A stretch of 64,000 nt of DNA, from positions 62,001-126,000 of the forward strand of contig NZ_JASITE010000017.1 of the NCBI RefSeq assembly GCF_030767025.1. The letters run 5' to 3'. This document shows, piece after piece, positions 52,218 through 61,380 of this stretch. This DNA comes from Nocardia sp. CC227C. Its GTDB lineage: Bacteria > Actinomycetota > Actinomycetes > Mycobacteriales > Mycobacteriaceae. Each line of letters opens with the position of its first letter. Positions within the stretch are counted from its first letter, which is position 1. A model generated the notes under the pieces. The model did no database searches. It was not told the DNA's origin and was given only the letters and a program-made list of their open reading frames with translations. The position numbers were made by a program, and so were the translations under genes.

Positions 52218-52718
52218 ATGGGCCATATCAAACTCGCGAGCGACGTCGGAGCGCCCGTGGAAGTCGCGTTCAGGTACACGGACAACCATCAGTTCGTGCC
52301 GGACTGGGCCTTCGCCGTCGCCGCCTTCGAACCCGTCGGGGATACCGACCACGGTGCGGGGGCGATCTTCGCGTGTACTCTCCGAGTGGGCCCGTGGCAT
52401 CCGACGGTCGAGTGTGAGATCTCCGAATACCGCCGCAACGCGGTCATCGAGTACACACTCCGCAGGCGCCGGCCGGGGAAGGCGGCGCCCGCGGACTCTC
52501 CTCTCGCGGTGATCAGCCTGCGTTTCGACCCGCTCGGCTACGGACGCTCGGTCATCACCTCCGAGGCGGAGTATTTCGAACCGCCAGGTCTTCTCGGCCG
52601 CCTGTGCTCGCGAATGCTGCATCCGGCCGTACAATCGGCGGTGCGACGGACCGAATCGCAATTGCGAAGGGAGATAGAGGGATTCCACGGAACGGATCTT
52701 GTCGGCCGGATTGCGTAG
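52218..52718 (+). CDS. SRPBCC (START-like) family protein
   Basis: 166 residues from the ATG at 52218 behind GGGAG. Typical SRPBCC order: HIKLASDVGAPVEVAFRYTD, then GAIFACTLRVGPWHPTVECE, the strands AVIEYTLRRRRPGKAAP and VISLRFDPLGYGRSVITSEA, and a C-terminal helix (HPAVQSAVRRTESQLRREIE). Members bind hydrophobic ligands, including polyketides and sterols. The promoter region just upstream is AT-rich. It precedes rnhA by 10 bases. Confidence 0.8.
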   Translation: MGHIKLASDVGAPVEVAFRYTDNHQFVPDWAFAVAAFEPVGDTDHGAGAIFACTLRVGPWHPTVECEISEYRRNAVIEYTLRRRRPGKAAPADSPLAVISLRFDPLGYGRSVITSEAEYFEPPGLLGRLCSRMLHPAVQSAVRRTESQLRREIEGFHGTDLVGRIA

Positions 52719-52728
52719 GGTGCCAAGC

Positions 52729-53415
52729 ATGATCATCGTGAGCACCGACGGATCGTGCCTGCGTAACCCGGGTGGCGCCATCGGGTGGGCCTGGGTCAAC
52801 CACGCGGGCGGATCGGCCAGTGGCGGGGCTCCCACCGGCACCAATCAGATCGCCGAGCTACGCGCCCTACTCGAGGCCGTGCGCGCCCATCACGGATCCG
52901 AACCCCTACTCATCGAGAGCGATTCCCTCTACGCCATCAAGTGCGCCTCGGAGTGGATCAACGGCTGGCGACTCAATGGCTGGCGCACCTCCACCGGCGG
53001 CGCGGTCAAGAATGTCGAACTCATCCGCCAGATCGACGAGGCCATCTCCTCCCGCCCCGGACCCGTGCGTTTCCGCTGGGTACGCGGACATGTGGGCAAT
53101 TACTTCAACGAGCAGGCCGACACCCTGGCGGGGCAGGCGGCCCGCAAGGTGGCCGCGGGCGCACTGCCCGATCCGGACGTCCCCGCACCCGCCGCGGTGG
53201 AACCCGCCGCGGCGGAGCCCGAGGCACCGGCACAGACCCGTGCCGCCGACGCCACCCCGCCGACCACCCCGATTCCGGTGGTGCCCGCCCACGCGGCGAC
53301 GACGGCCGCGGCCGTGGCCGACCCGGCCGCGCTGCAGGACACCATTCCCGCACCGGCGCCGATGCGTCGCCGACCGACATCGACACCCGATCCCGACGCC
53401 CTGACGCTGTTCTGA
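52729..53415 (+). CDS. rnhA: Ribonuclease HI with long Pro/Ala-rich tail
   Basis: 228 residues from the ATG at 52729. Catalytic acids of RNase HI: D7 in VSTDGSCLRNPG, E43 in QIAELRALLEA, D65 in IESDSLYAIK and D131 in NEQADTLAG; H121 is in RGHVGNYFNE. The core ends near 145. The remaining 80 residues are Pro/Ala/Thr-rich and disordered. It removes RNA from RNA/DNA hybrids. It is 10 bases after the SRPBCC gene and terminated by the hairpin at 53438. Confidence 0.92.
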   Translation: MIIVSTDGSCLRNPGGAIGWAWVNHAGGSASGGAPTGTNQIAELRALLEAVRAHHGSEPLLIESDSLYAIKCASEWINGWRLNGWRTSTGGAVKNVELIRQIDEAISSRPGPVRFRWVRGHVGNYFNEQADTLAGQAARKVAAGALPDPDVPAPAAVEPAAAEPEAPAQTRAADATPPTTPIPVVPAHAATTAAAVADPAALQDTIPAPAPMRRRPTSTPDPDALTLF

Positions 53416-53437
53416 AGCGACCAACCCCCGGACGACA

Positions 53438-53471
53438 GACGCCCCACCCGCCTGGTTGCGAGTGGGGCGTC
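53438..53471. terminator. Bidirectional terminator between rnhA and the mce operon
   Basis: GACGCCCCAC (53438-53447) and GTGGGGCGTC (53462-53471) are perfect 10-bp arms with a 14-base loop, between the two convergent gene ends. Confidence 0.75.
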
Positions 53472-53486
53472 CGCTATCGGGAGTGG

Positions 53487-54356
53487 TCAGTTACCGGGCG
53501 CGGGGGCCTCGGCATCGGGGGCGGGCTGCTCCGGCTGTTCGTTCTGCTCGGGCTGCGGACCGGTGGGCGCGACCGGGTTCAGGCCCTTGAGCGTGGGGGA
53601 GTCGAAGTTGGCCACCAGCCATTTGCCGTCCTTCTTCTCCATCTCGGCCACACCGGGGACGGTCAGCATGTCCGGCTGCGGCACCACCGAATTGGAGCGG
53701 ACCTGGGTGATGATCAGGACGACGGACGCCTTGTTCTCGTCGCCGGACTCGAAGGCGCAGTGGATCTCGTCCAGGGTGGAGCGGGCGTCGACGCTCTTCA
53801 TGGCCGTTTCGAGGGTGTCGGCCGCGCCGCTGAAGAACTGGCCCCACTGTCCGGTGGACCGTGACTTCACATTGTCGAAGTAGTCGCCCAGATTCGCGGC
53901 GTCATAGCTGGAGACCGCCCTGCCGAATTCGCAGGCGGCCGCCGTGGCCTCGTCGCGGGCGGTGAGTTCGTTCTCGTGCGTGCGGTTCTGCAGGAAGAAC
54001 CACACGCCGGTGGCGATGGCGGCGACCAGCAGCACACCGGCGGCGAACGCGGCGATGAGCGGCAACGATCCGCCACCCGAGCCCCCTCCGGTGGCGGGGC
54101 GCTGCGGCTCTCGCGGCGGGGGCGGCGGGGTCGGCTGGGCGCTCTTCGACGTCGAGACCTTCTCCTCGGGTGCCTTCGCCTCGGGTGCCTTCGCCTCGGC
54201 CGCATCGGCCTTCTTGCTCAGGTCGGGCGTAGATTCCGCCGTGGCGTCGGCGGCCTCGATCTTCTCCGTAGCAGCAGTGTCGGCGCTGCCCACGGCATCG
54301 GCCCCGGCCGTCGAATCGTCTTCGGTTGTCTTCTTCTGGGCAGCGTCATCCGACAT
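53487..54356 (-). CDS. mas: Mce-associated membrane protein (Mas)
   Basis: 289 residues from the ATG at 54356. An acidic Ala/Glu/Lys-rich N-terminus and a Pro stretch (QPTPPPPPREPQRPA) precede one membrane helix (SLPLIAAFAAGVLLVAAIAT). The periplasmic domain has ARDEATAAACEFGRAVSSYD, then GQWGQFFSGAADTLETAMKS and KKDGKWLVANFDSPTLKG, the standard Mas layout. The tail is Pro/Gln/Glu-rich. Mas proteins stabilise Mce complexes. Last gene of the operon, 108 bases after mceF. Confidence 0.88.
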   Translation of the reverse strand: MSDDAAQKKTTEDDSTAGADAVGSADTAATEKIEAADATAESTPDLSKKADAAEAKAPEAKAPEEKVSTSKSAQPTPPPPPREPQRPATGGGSGGGSLPLIAAFAAGVLLVAAIATGVWFFLQNRTHENELTARDEATAAACEFGRAVSSYDAANLGDYFDNVKSRSTGQWGQFFSGAADTLETAMKSVDARSTLDEIHCAFESGDENKASVVLIITQVRSNSVVPQPDMLTVPGVAEMEKKDGKWLVANFDSPTLKGLNPVAPTGPQPEQNEQPEQPAPDAEAPAPGN

Positions 54357-54464
54357 GGAAATTGCTCTCACTTTTCCCGGTGCGCTGCGGACGCACCGTC
54401 TAGGTTCTGCTCGGCGAGTAAGCCCGGCCCGGTGACCCACACCACCGTACCGGGAGGCTCGCGC

Positions 54465-55637
54465 TCACTTCACGGGCGGCAGGGTGCGCTCGTTCAGGTC
54501 GACATCCGCAGGCGGATTGGCGCCGTTGTTCGGCACATCCGGCCGCGGTGCGTTGGCGGAACCGCGAATCTGCTGGTCCGCCGGGGGGTTCACGCAGGTG
54601 CCCGTCCACCGGGGGAAGGTGCTTTCGGTGGCGACCTCGGGCCGCACCTGCTTGGCCGGGTACTGGCAGTACGGGCGCGGCCAGATATCCACGATGGTGT
54701 AGAACTCGCCGTCGTGCGCGGGCACGCCCATGGCCGAGGTGCCCACCACGAGCGATGGGAACAGCGCCCGCAGCGCGGGAACCCGCAACTGCGCGGCCTT
54801 GGTGATGGCCGCGAAATTCTGAGCCAGGCTGGTCATCGGATCGGCGGTCTTGTCGAGCACCGCGCCGAGGGTCTCCATCTGGCCCGGCGCCTGCTCCAGG
54901 ATCCGCTGAAGTTCGGCGTTGGCATCGTTGAACTGCTGGAACAGCACACTCGAATTCGCGGTCAGCGTACCCAGATCCGGCTGGGCCAGCGAGGTGGTCT
55001 GGGTGATGGTGCGCAGATTCGTGATGAGGTTCGTGGTCTGCGGCAGCAGTCCGTCCAGACCGGCGGCGGCCAGGCTGATGCCGTTGATCATGGCGCGCAG
55101 CTGATCCTGGCCGCCGGACAGGGCGATGTCCAGTTCATTGAGGATGACGCTGAACTTGTCCGGATCGATCTGGGCGATCAGCTCGCTGGAGTTGTCCAGC
55201 ACCGCCCACACGGGCGTGGGGGTCCGGACGGCCTCCGGATCGAAGGCCACCACCGAACCGTCGCGCAGGTACGGGCCCTGATCGGTATTCGGCCGGAAGT
55301 CGATGTACTGCTCACCGGCGCCCGAGAGCGCCTGCACGGCGATCCGGGTATCGGAGGAGATCTTGTACTTGGTGTCGATCTCGGCGATGGCCGCGATACC
55401 CGCGCCATTGTCGACCAGCGAGATCTCGGCGACCTTGCCGACGCGGGAGCCGCGCAGGGTCACGTCGTTGCCCGGTTGCAGACCGCCGGAGCGGTCCAGG
55501 TTGACCGTCACCCGGTAGGTATCGCGCAGCGGGTTCACCCGCATCACGCTCACCGCCAGGTAGGACGCGCCCACCAGCAGGATGAGCACCAGCGCGGCGT
55601 TCGACACCAGATTCTTGTGCGCCTTCACCCAACTCAT
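54465..55637 (-). CDS. mceF: MceF, Mce-family substrate-binding protein
   Basis: 390 residues. Membrane helix at 11-30 (NAALVLILLVGASYLAVSVM), MCE domain at 38-115 (LQPGNDVTLRGSRVGKVAEI) and a helical region to 310 (GLDGLLPQTTNLITNLRTIT). The C-terminal tail is Pro/Asn-rich (QIRGSANAPRPDVPNNGANP). It forms part of the periplasmic tunnel hexamer carrying lipid to the YrbE permease. Its ATG overlaps the mceE stop by 4 bases. Confidence 0.92.
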   Translation of the reverse strand: MSWVKAHKNLVSNAALVLILLVGASYLAVSVMRVNPLRDTYRVTVNLDRSGGLQPGNDVTLRGSRVGKVAEISLVDNGAGIAAIAEIDTKYKISSDTRIAVQALSGAGEQYIDFRPNTDQGPYLRDGSVVAFDPEAVRTPTPVWAVLDNSSELIAQIDPDKFSVILNELDIALSGGQDQLRAMINGISLAAAGLDGLLPQTTNLITNLRTITQTTSLAQPDLGTLTANSSVLFQQFNDANAELQRILEQAPGQMETLGAVLDKTADPMTSLAQNFAAITKAAQLRVPALRALFPSLVVGTSAMGVPAHDGEFYTIVDIWPRPYCQYPAKQVRPEVATESTFPRWTGTCVNPPADQQIRGSANAPRPDVPNNGANPPADVDLNERTLPPVK

Positions 55638-56755
55638 CGGTGGCCCTCCGAAATCCGGCCCTGGACGATCTGCAACACCTGGATGAGGCTGCCCGCGAAA
55701 TCGCCGAAGTCCTTCAGATCCGGGAACTTGCTGTTGGCCGGATCGGTGAGCAGGCCGATATCGAGCATGGTCAGGGTGGCCGCCACGGCGAGGGTGTTGC
55801 CCTTGAAGGATGCGTCGGCCATGGGCCGGATCTCACGCAGGGCGTCGAGCGCCGGTCCCAGGTTCGGTTCGGTTTGCGCCAGCGCGTCCATCAGCTGCTG
55901 CACGTTGTCGAGCAGGCTGGCCAGTTCGGCGGAGGTGGTATTCGCGTAGTCGCCCAGGGCCGCACTGGTCGTCGAGACCTTGGTGAGCAGTTCGCCGAGG
56001 GCCTGGTTGTTCTCGGCAATGGCGCCGATCATGTTCGGCAGGGTGTCGGCGACCTGGCCCAGCTCGTTGTGATTGGCCTCGAGGGTGGTGGCCAGCGCGC
56101 TGAATCCCGCGAGGGTCTGGTCCACGCGGGCGCTGTTGTCATTGAGGCTGGCGGTGATGCCCGTCATCTGGGTGATGAGATGGGCCAGCTGCGGACCACG
56201 CCCGCCCACAATGGATTCCAGCTCATTGGTGATCTTGGTCAGACTGGCGATGCCGCCGCCGTTGAACAGCAGCGAGACCGACAGCAGCAGTTCCTCGACC
56301 GTCGCGCCCGCGGAGGTCTGCTCGCGGCTGAGGGTGTCGCCGTCCTCCAGGACCTGCTGCCCCGGTTCGTCCTTGGGCTTGGACACCGCCACGAAGACAT
56401 CACCGAGCGGAGTGGCTTGGCGGAGTTCGGCGGTGCTGTTGGCCGGGAGTTCGATATCGGTGCGGATGTCCAGATCCACATGTGCTTCGAAGTTCTTGGT
56501 CTCGATCTTGGTGACCACGCCGACGTCGGAGCCGCCGATCTTGACCTTGGCCTGGTCCGGCAGGTTCAGCGCGTTCTCGAAGACGGCGTGCACCGTATAG
56601 GTGTCGCGCCCCGCACCGGGTTTCGGCAGCGGCAGATTCTCGACCGTGACACCGCAGCCGGAAACCGCCAGCGTCGAGACGGTCGCGGCCAGCGCGACCA
56701 CGCCGCGGCGGATCCGTTTGGCGCGCCGGGTGTCCCGGGTGTAACGGTTGCTCAT
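55634..56755 (-). CDS. mceE: MceE, Mce-family lipoprotein
   Basis: 373 residues. Lipobox LAVSGC after a hydrophobic VVALAATVSTLA, so it is anchored as a lipoprotein. MCE domain at 50-125 (VFENALNLPDQAKVKIGGSD, VGVVTKIETKNFEA), followed by a long helical region ending LIQVLQIVQGRISEGHR. It overlaps mceD and mceF by 4 bases each. Confidence 0.92.
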   Translation of the reverse strand: MSNRYTRDTRRAKRIRRGVVALAATVSTLAVSGCGVTVENLPLPKPGAGRDTYTVHAVFENALNLPDQAKVKIGGSDVGVVTKIETKNFEAHVDLDIRTDIELPANSTAELRQATPLGDVFVAVSKPKDEPGQQVLEDGDTLSREQTSAGATVEELLLSVSLLFNGGGIASLTKITNELESIVGGRGPQLAHLITQMTGITASLNDNSARVDQTLAGFSALATTLEANHNELGQVADTLPNMIGAIAENNQALGELLTKVSTTSAALGDYANTTSAELASLLDNVQQLMDALAQTEPNLGPALDALREIRPMADASFKGNTLAVAATLTMLDIGLLTDPANSKFPDLKDFGDFAGSLIQVLQIVQGRISEGHR

Positions 56756-57846
56756 CGTGTCAGTCCCAACATTGCCGCGGTGAGCCCGAGATCGGGTCCG
56801 AAATCTTCTATCTTGCCGGTGCGGCAGCCGTCGGCCCGCATCTGGATGCGCTCGCAGAACAGGCTGACGATCTCACCGGAGAGCGCGGTGCCGAGCACGG
56901 CGTGCAGGCGGATGAACCGGCCCTGACGGTTGACCGAGCGATCCAGGTTCTGCATGAGCAGCGGTGCCACGTCCACGATCTCGATGACACCGGCCGAGTT
57001 GTCACGCAGCTGCTGGGTGACATTGGTGAGACCGGTGAGCGTGCCGTTGAGCTCGTCCTGGTACTCCGCGAACGCACCGCTGGTATTGGCCAGGAAGGCG
57101 TTGAGCTGGTCCAGTGTGGCCTGCAGACCGGGCGCCTGCTCGGCCAGCAGCGTGGACATCTGGGTCATCTTGTCGCTGAAATCCCGGACCGCCTGGTCGT
57201 TCTCGGCCAGCATGGTGGTCAGCTCATTGAGCTTGATGATGATGCTGGAGACGGCGTCCTTGTTGTCCACACCCACCTTCAGCGCCCCGGAGAGCGCATT
57301 GAGGGTGTCGCGCATCTTCTCGCCCTGACCGTTGAGCATCGGGTAGAGCACCCGCCCGGACAGCGGACCGATACCCTCCTGTCCCTCCTGCGGTTTCAAC
57401 GCTTCGGCGAAGGCGTCGATGGTCTTGATCATCTGGTCCAGCTCGACCGGGGTCCGGGTCTGCTGGGTGGTCAGGTGCGCATCCTCGGGCAGGGTCTCGC
57501 CGCCGGTGTACACCGGGGTCAGCTCGATGTGCCGGTCGGTGACGATGGAGGGCGAGATCAGCGCCGCCGTCACGTCCTTCGGAATCTTGACGCCCTTGTC
57601 CACGGTCAGGTGGACCTCGACGTACTCACCCTTGGGCACGATCTTGTCGACCTTGCCGACCTCGAGGCCGAGCACCGTGATCGGGTTGCCCTCGAACATG
57701 CCCGCGATATTGAGGAAGTCGGCGGTGAAGTGCTGGGTCTGCCCGACGGCGTCCTTGACCCCGATGGGCACGACGGAGCAGCTGCCGACGGCCAGGGCGG
57801 CCACGCCGATCATGAGGGCCTTGGCGATTCGCGTGAACTTGGTCAT
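56752..57846 (-). CDS. mceD: MceD, Mce-family protein, possible lipoprotein
   Basis: 364 residues from the ATG at 57846, which shares a base with the mceC TAA (TAATG). The hydrophobic start (KALMIGVAALAVGSC) ends in a plausible lipobox, unusual for this subunit. MCE domain at 35-110 (ADFLNIAGMFEGNPITVLGL, EVGKVDKIVPKGEYVEVHLT). A helical repeat region follows (GVIEIVDVAPLLMQNLDRSV). Part of the importer tunnel. Confidence 0.9.
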   Translation of the reverse strand: MTKFTRIAKALMIGVAALAVGSCSVVPIGVKDAVGQTQHFTADFLNIAGMFEGNPITVLGLEVGKVDKIVPKGEYVEVHLTVDKGVKIPKDVTAALISPSIVTDRHIELTPVYTGGETLPEDAHLTTQQTRTPVELDQMIKTIDAFAEALKPQEGQEGIGPLSGRVLYPMLNGQGEKMRDTLNALSGALKVGVDNKDAVSSIIIKLNELTTMLAENDQAVRDFSDKMTQMSTLLAEQAPGLQATLDQLNAFLANTSGAFAEYQDELNGTLTGLTNVTQQLRDNSAGVIEIVDVAPLLMQNLDRSVNRQGRFIRLHAVLGTALSGEIVSLFCERIQMRADGCRTGKIEDFGPDLGLTAAMLGLTR

Positions 57847-58841
57847 TACTGGCACCCCTCTGCCACATGCGCGAAGCACAGCCAGTTGTCCGGGAACAGC
57901 CACGGCAGGCCGACCTCGCCGTAGTTGCCGTTGCCGAACACATTGTTGAACTGCCGGACCGCCGGCGGCATGATCGACAGCAGCCGGTCCAGGTTGTCCT
58001 TGTTCTTCTGCAGTCCCTCGGCCATGGTGTTGAGCTGCTGGAGTGTCGGGCCGAACTGGTTGTCGTTCTGCGCGCCGATCTCCTGCAGCTGGCGGCTGAG
58101 GGTGGCGATGTTGTCCAGCAGTGAGCGCAGCAGGCCCTGGCGTTCCATCACCCGGTTGGCGATGGCCTCACCCTGGGTGATCACCAGCAGCACGCTGTTG
58201 CGGTTGTCGGCCAGGATCCTGGTGACCTTGTCCAGATCCTTCAGCAGCTGATCGACGTCGTTCTTGCGATCGTTCATGGTCTTGGCCAGCGCGCCGACCG
58301 CGTCGAGGGCCTGCACCGTGAGCTGCGGGGTGTCGCCCAGCTGCTGGTTGATCAGGTTCAGCGATTCGGCCAGCTTCCGGGTGTCGAGGGCCGCGAACTT
58401 GGGCGTGCCCTCCTGCACCACGTCGGCCAGGTTGTAGGGAACATCGGTGTTGTTCAGCGGGATTCGGTCACCCGGCAGCCCGGTGCCGTCACCCGGATCG
58501 AGGTCGATGTAGCGCGCGCCCAGCAGGGTGGCCATCTTGATGGCCGCCCGCGCGTCGGGCCCGAGCTTCACGTCGTCGCTGACCTGGATGGTGATCAGCA
58601 CGTGGCCGCGCTCGAGTTCCATATCGGCCACCCGGCCGACCGGAACGCCGGAGACGTTCACCTTGTCACCGGCCTTCACACCGGCGGTCTGGGCGAATTC
58701 GGCCTCGATGGACTGCTCACCCACGCCGATCAGGCGATAGACATTGGAGGCCAGCAGCAGCGCTACGATGACCAGCGCACCTACCAGGCCGAGCCAGAAA
58801 TTGCGATTGCTGTTGAAGCGGTTCTTGATTGTCTCGATCAT
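57846..58841 (-). CDS. mceC: MceC, Mce-family protein
   Basis: 331 residues from the ATG at 58841. Membrane helix FWLGLVGALVIVALLLASNV (residues 16-35), MCE domain AGVKAGDKVNVSGVPVGRVA and LLGARYIDLDPGDGTGLPGD, then a helical stretch. It ends WLFPDNWLCFAHVAEGCQ with two Cys. It overlaps mceB (ATGA) and mceD. Confidence 0.92.
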   Translation of the reverse strand: MIETIKNRFNSNRNFWLGLVGALVIVALLLASNVYRLIGVGEQSIEAEFAQTAGVKAGDKVNVSGVPVGRVADMELERGHVLITIQVSDDVKLGPDARAAIKMATLLGARYIDLDPGDGTGLPGDRIPLNNTDVPYNLADVVQEGTPKFAALDTRKLAESLNLINQQLGDTPQLTVQALDAVGALAKTMNDRKNDVDQLLKDLDKVTRILADNRNSVLLVITQGEAIANRVMERQGLLRSLLDNIATLSRQLQEIGAQNDNQFGPTLQQLNTMAEGLQKNKDNLDRLLSIMPPAVRQFNNVFGNGNYGEVGLPWLFPDNWLCFAHVAEGCQ

Positions 58842-59866
58842 GGCCGGCACACCGCCGAGTGGGAGTTGCCGCCGATCTGATTGAACAGACCGCGCGGGAA
58901 GAGGACGCCGTACAGGGACACGTCCAGGGAGCACACGTACGCGTTGGCGTAGGTGCCGTTCTGGCTGAACTTGCCGACGTTGGCCAGGATGGCGGGCAGG
59001 TCGATCGCGGCCTGGTCCAGCTTCGCGCCATTGGCGAGCAGCAGGGTCAGGGCGTCGCGGGTGGAGCTCTGCGCCACCGCCAGCTTGGGCTGGATCGCGC
59101 CGAGCATGTTCACCAGCGCGCCGGTGGCGTCGGCGATCTGCACCGTGGACGCCTGCAGCGACTGGCCCTGCGCGTACAGGCCGCCGATCAGCGCCCGGGT
59201 CTGGGCGACCAGGGTCTCCAGTTCGCCGCCGCGCCGGGCCAGACCGGACATCACGCCGGACAGATTCGTGATCACGTCCGACAGGATGGCGTCACGGCGC
59301 TGGAAGTCGGTGGCCAGTGCCGCGGCCTGGGTGATGAAGGCGCTCAACGAGACTCCGTCGCCCTGCAACGCCAGGATGAAGGTCTCCGACAGGTTGTTCA
59401 CCTGTTCCGGGGACAGCACCTGGAACAGCGGCTGGAAGCCGCCCAGCAGACCCGAGATGTCGAAGGACGGCTCGGTGCGCTCGATCGGGATGGAGCCGTT
59501 GTTCTTCAGCTCCGAGGTGTCGCCGCCCTGTCCCGGGGCCAGCGCGATGTAGCGCTGGCCGATCAGGTTCTGGTAGCGCACCAGCGCCTTGGTGTTGTTG
59601 AACAGCGACTGGTCGCGCTGCACGATGAAACGCACCCGGGCGTTGTTGCCGGAATCCAGTTCGATCGACTCGACCTTGCCGACCCGCACGCCCGCCATGC
59701 GGACGTCATCGCCTTCCCGCAGCCCGAGGACGTCGGAGAAGGTGGCGTTGTAGGTGCTGGTGGAGCCTTCCACGGTGCGCGCGAGGGTATTCCAGATGAC
59801 CGTGGTCACCAGGATCGCGACGACCGCGAAGAGACTGAACCCGATCAGCGGTTTGCGAATGCTCAT
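58838..59866 (-). CDS. mceB: MceB, Mce-family protein
   Basis: 342 residues. Membrane helix KPLIGFSLFAVVAILVTTVI, MCE domain TFSDVLGLREGDDVRMAGVR and VRYQNLIGQRYIALAPGQGG, then helices to 270. The end is NAYVCSLDVSLYGVLFPRGL, with a Cys pair (VCSL, VCRP). It overlaps mceA by 4 bases and mceC by 4. Confidence 0.93.
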   Translation of the reverse strand: MSIRKPLIGFSLFAVVAILVTTVIWNTLARTVEGSTSTYNATFSDVLGLREGDDVRMAGVRVGKVESIELDSGNNARVRFIVQRDQSLFNNTKALVRYQNLIGQRYIALAPGQGGDTSELKNNGSIPIERTEPSFDISGLLGGFQPLFQVLSPEQVNNLSETFILALQGDGVSLSAFITQAAALATDFQRRDAILSDVITNLSGVMSGLARRGGELETLVAQTRALIGGLYAQGQSLQASTVQIADATGALVNMLGAIQPKLAVAQSSTRDALTLLLANGAKLDQAAIDLPAILANVGKFSQNGTYANAYVCSLDVSLYGVLFPRGLFNQIGGNSHSAVCRP

Positions 59867-61371
59867 CGGCCGCCTCCGGTTTCGGTCACTTGCAACGTTC
59901 CACCCCTCAGGATCGAGCTCAACAGCAGGTACTCGGCGATGGTCGGCTTGCGGCCGAGCAGGGCCACGATGGCGTCATCACCGGCGTAGGAGATCGGCCC
60001 GGCCGCGGCCGGCGCCGTCTGCGGCTGCGCGTCGGGGTCCGGCATCGGCGCGGGCGCGGGAGCCGGGGCGGCGCCGAACAGGTTCGGGAACAGCCCTTCC
60101 AGCGGCGTCCCGCGCAGCGGGTTGCCCGGCTGCGCACCCGGCGCACCCGGCGTGGGCGGCGCACCCGGCTCGGTGGTCTCGGCGGTGGTCAGCCCCGGAA
60201 TGCCGGGGAAGCCCTCCGGCAGCTGCACCGGCGGCAGCCCGGCCGCCGACTCCAGGGCCTTGGGCCGCAACGACTCCGGCAACTCGCCCGGACTCGACTC
60301 CGCGGGCGCGGTGCCACAGCTGGGCGCGGCCAGCTCGCCGTAGCGCGGGCAGTCGGCCTGGGTGTAGGGCTTGTACGGCGTGAAGGTGAGGCCCATGTTC
60401 CACACCATCTGCCGCTGCGGACCCCAGTGGAAGGTGCTGGCCAGCGCGCGCACCGAGTTGTTCAGATTCTCGATGGCCTGCGGAATGGCGCTGGGATCGT
60501 CGGACATCGCGCCGAACAGCGCACTGGTGCCGACGGTGACCTCCTTGCCCACATCGGGATTGCGGGCGAACAGGTCGTTGACCTTGTCGACGGTGCCGCC
60601 GGTGCCCGTGATGAGGGCGGCCAGTTCACTGCGCCGGTCGGCGATGGTCTGCGCGGTCTGCACCGAATCCGCCAGCACGTTCATGAGCTCGGGAGCCGAC
60701 TGGTTCAGCGCCTGGAACGACTGCGAGAAGTCGTCCAGCATCACCCCGAGGTCCGGGATGGACTCGTCGACCGCCAGCAGCCACCGATCCACCCGTTCGA
60801 TGGTGGAACCGGGAACGCGGCCGCTGCCGTCCAGCGCGTAGGACAGGGTGCCGAGCACCCGGCCGAACTGCACGGGGTCGATCTTGCTGAGGATGTCGCG
60901 GACCGTGGTGAGGGTGTCCTGCAACGCGATGGTGCCCTTGGAGCGGTCCTCCGAGATCTCCGAGCCCTCCTCGAGGTGGGCGTTCGCGGGATCGGGTCCG
61001 TTGTAGACCAGTTCGACCGAGGTCACGGCGAACAGGTTGGAGGGCACCACGCGCGCGGTCACATTGGCCGGGATGCCGGAGATGTACTCCGGCTTCATCT
61101 CGATGTGCACTTCCTGCAGCTCGCCCTTGGCGGCCACCGACACCTCGTCGACCACGCCGACCAGCACACCGCGGAACTTCACGTCCGCTTTCTGCGGCAG
61201 GCCGTCACCGGTGGTGGTGAGATTGGCCGTGACGTTGACCTTCTCGACGAAATAGCCCTGATAGCGCGCCATCAGGAAGCCCAGGATCAAGGCGAAGACG
61301 GCCAGCCCGGAGACACCCGCGATGAGCAGCTGGCGCATGGTCGGTCCACGCCCGCTCGGATCGATGATCAT
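59863..61371 (-). CDS. mceA: MceA, Mce-family protein with Pro-rich tail
   Basis: 502 residues. Membrane helix QLLIAGVSGLAVFALILGFL (13-33), MCE domain at 45-125 (ADVKFRGVLVGVVDEVSVAA, MKPEYISGIPANVTARVVPS), helices to about 300, then WNMGLTFTPYKPYTQADCPR. The C-terminal 120 residues are Pro/Ala/Gly-rich and longer than in MceA of M. tuberculosis (about 450). First MCE subunit, 9 bases after yrbEB. Confidence 0.93.
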   Translation of the reverse strand: MIIDPSGRGPTMRQLLIAGVSGLAVFALILGFLMARYQGYFVEKVNVTANLTTTGDGLPQKADVKFRGVLVGVVDEVSVAAKGELQEVHIEMKPEYISGIPANVTARVVPSNLFAVTSVELVYNGPDPANAHLEEGSEISEDRSKGTIALQDTLTTVRDILSKIDPVQFGRVLGTLSYALDGSGRVPGSTIERVDRWLLAVDESIPDLGVMLDDFSQSFQALNQSAPELMNVLADSVQTAQTIADRRSELAALITGTGGTVDKVNDLFARNPDVGKEVTVGTSALFGAMSDDPSAIPQAIENLNNSVRALASTFHWGPQRQMVWNMGLTFTPYKPYTQADCPRYGELAAPSCGTAPAESSPGELPESLRPKALESAAGLPPVQLPEGFPGIPGLTTAETTEPGAPPTPGAPGAQPGNPLRGTPLEGLFPNLFGAAPAPAPAPMPDPDAQPQTAPAAAGPISYAGDDAIVALLGRKPTIAEYLLLSSILRGGTLQVTETGGGR

Positions 61372-61380
61372 GCTCGCCCC

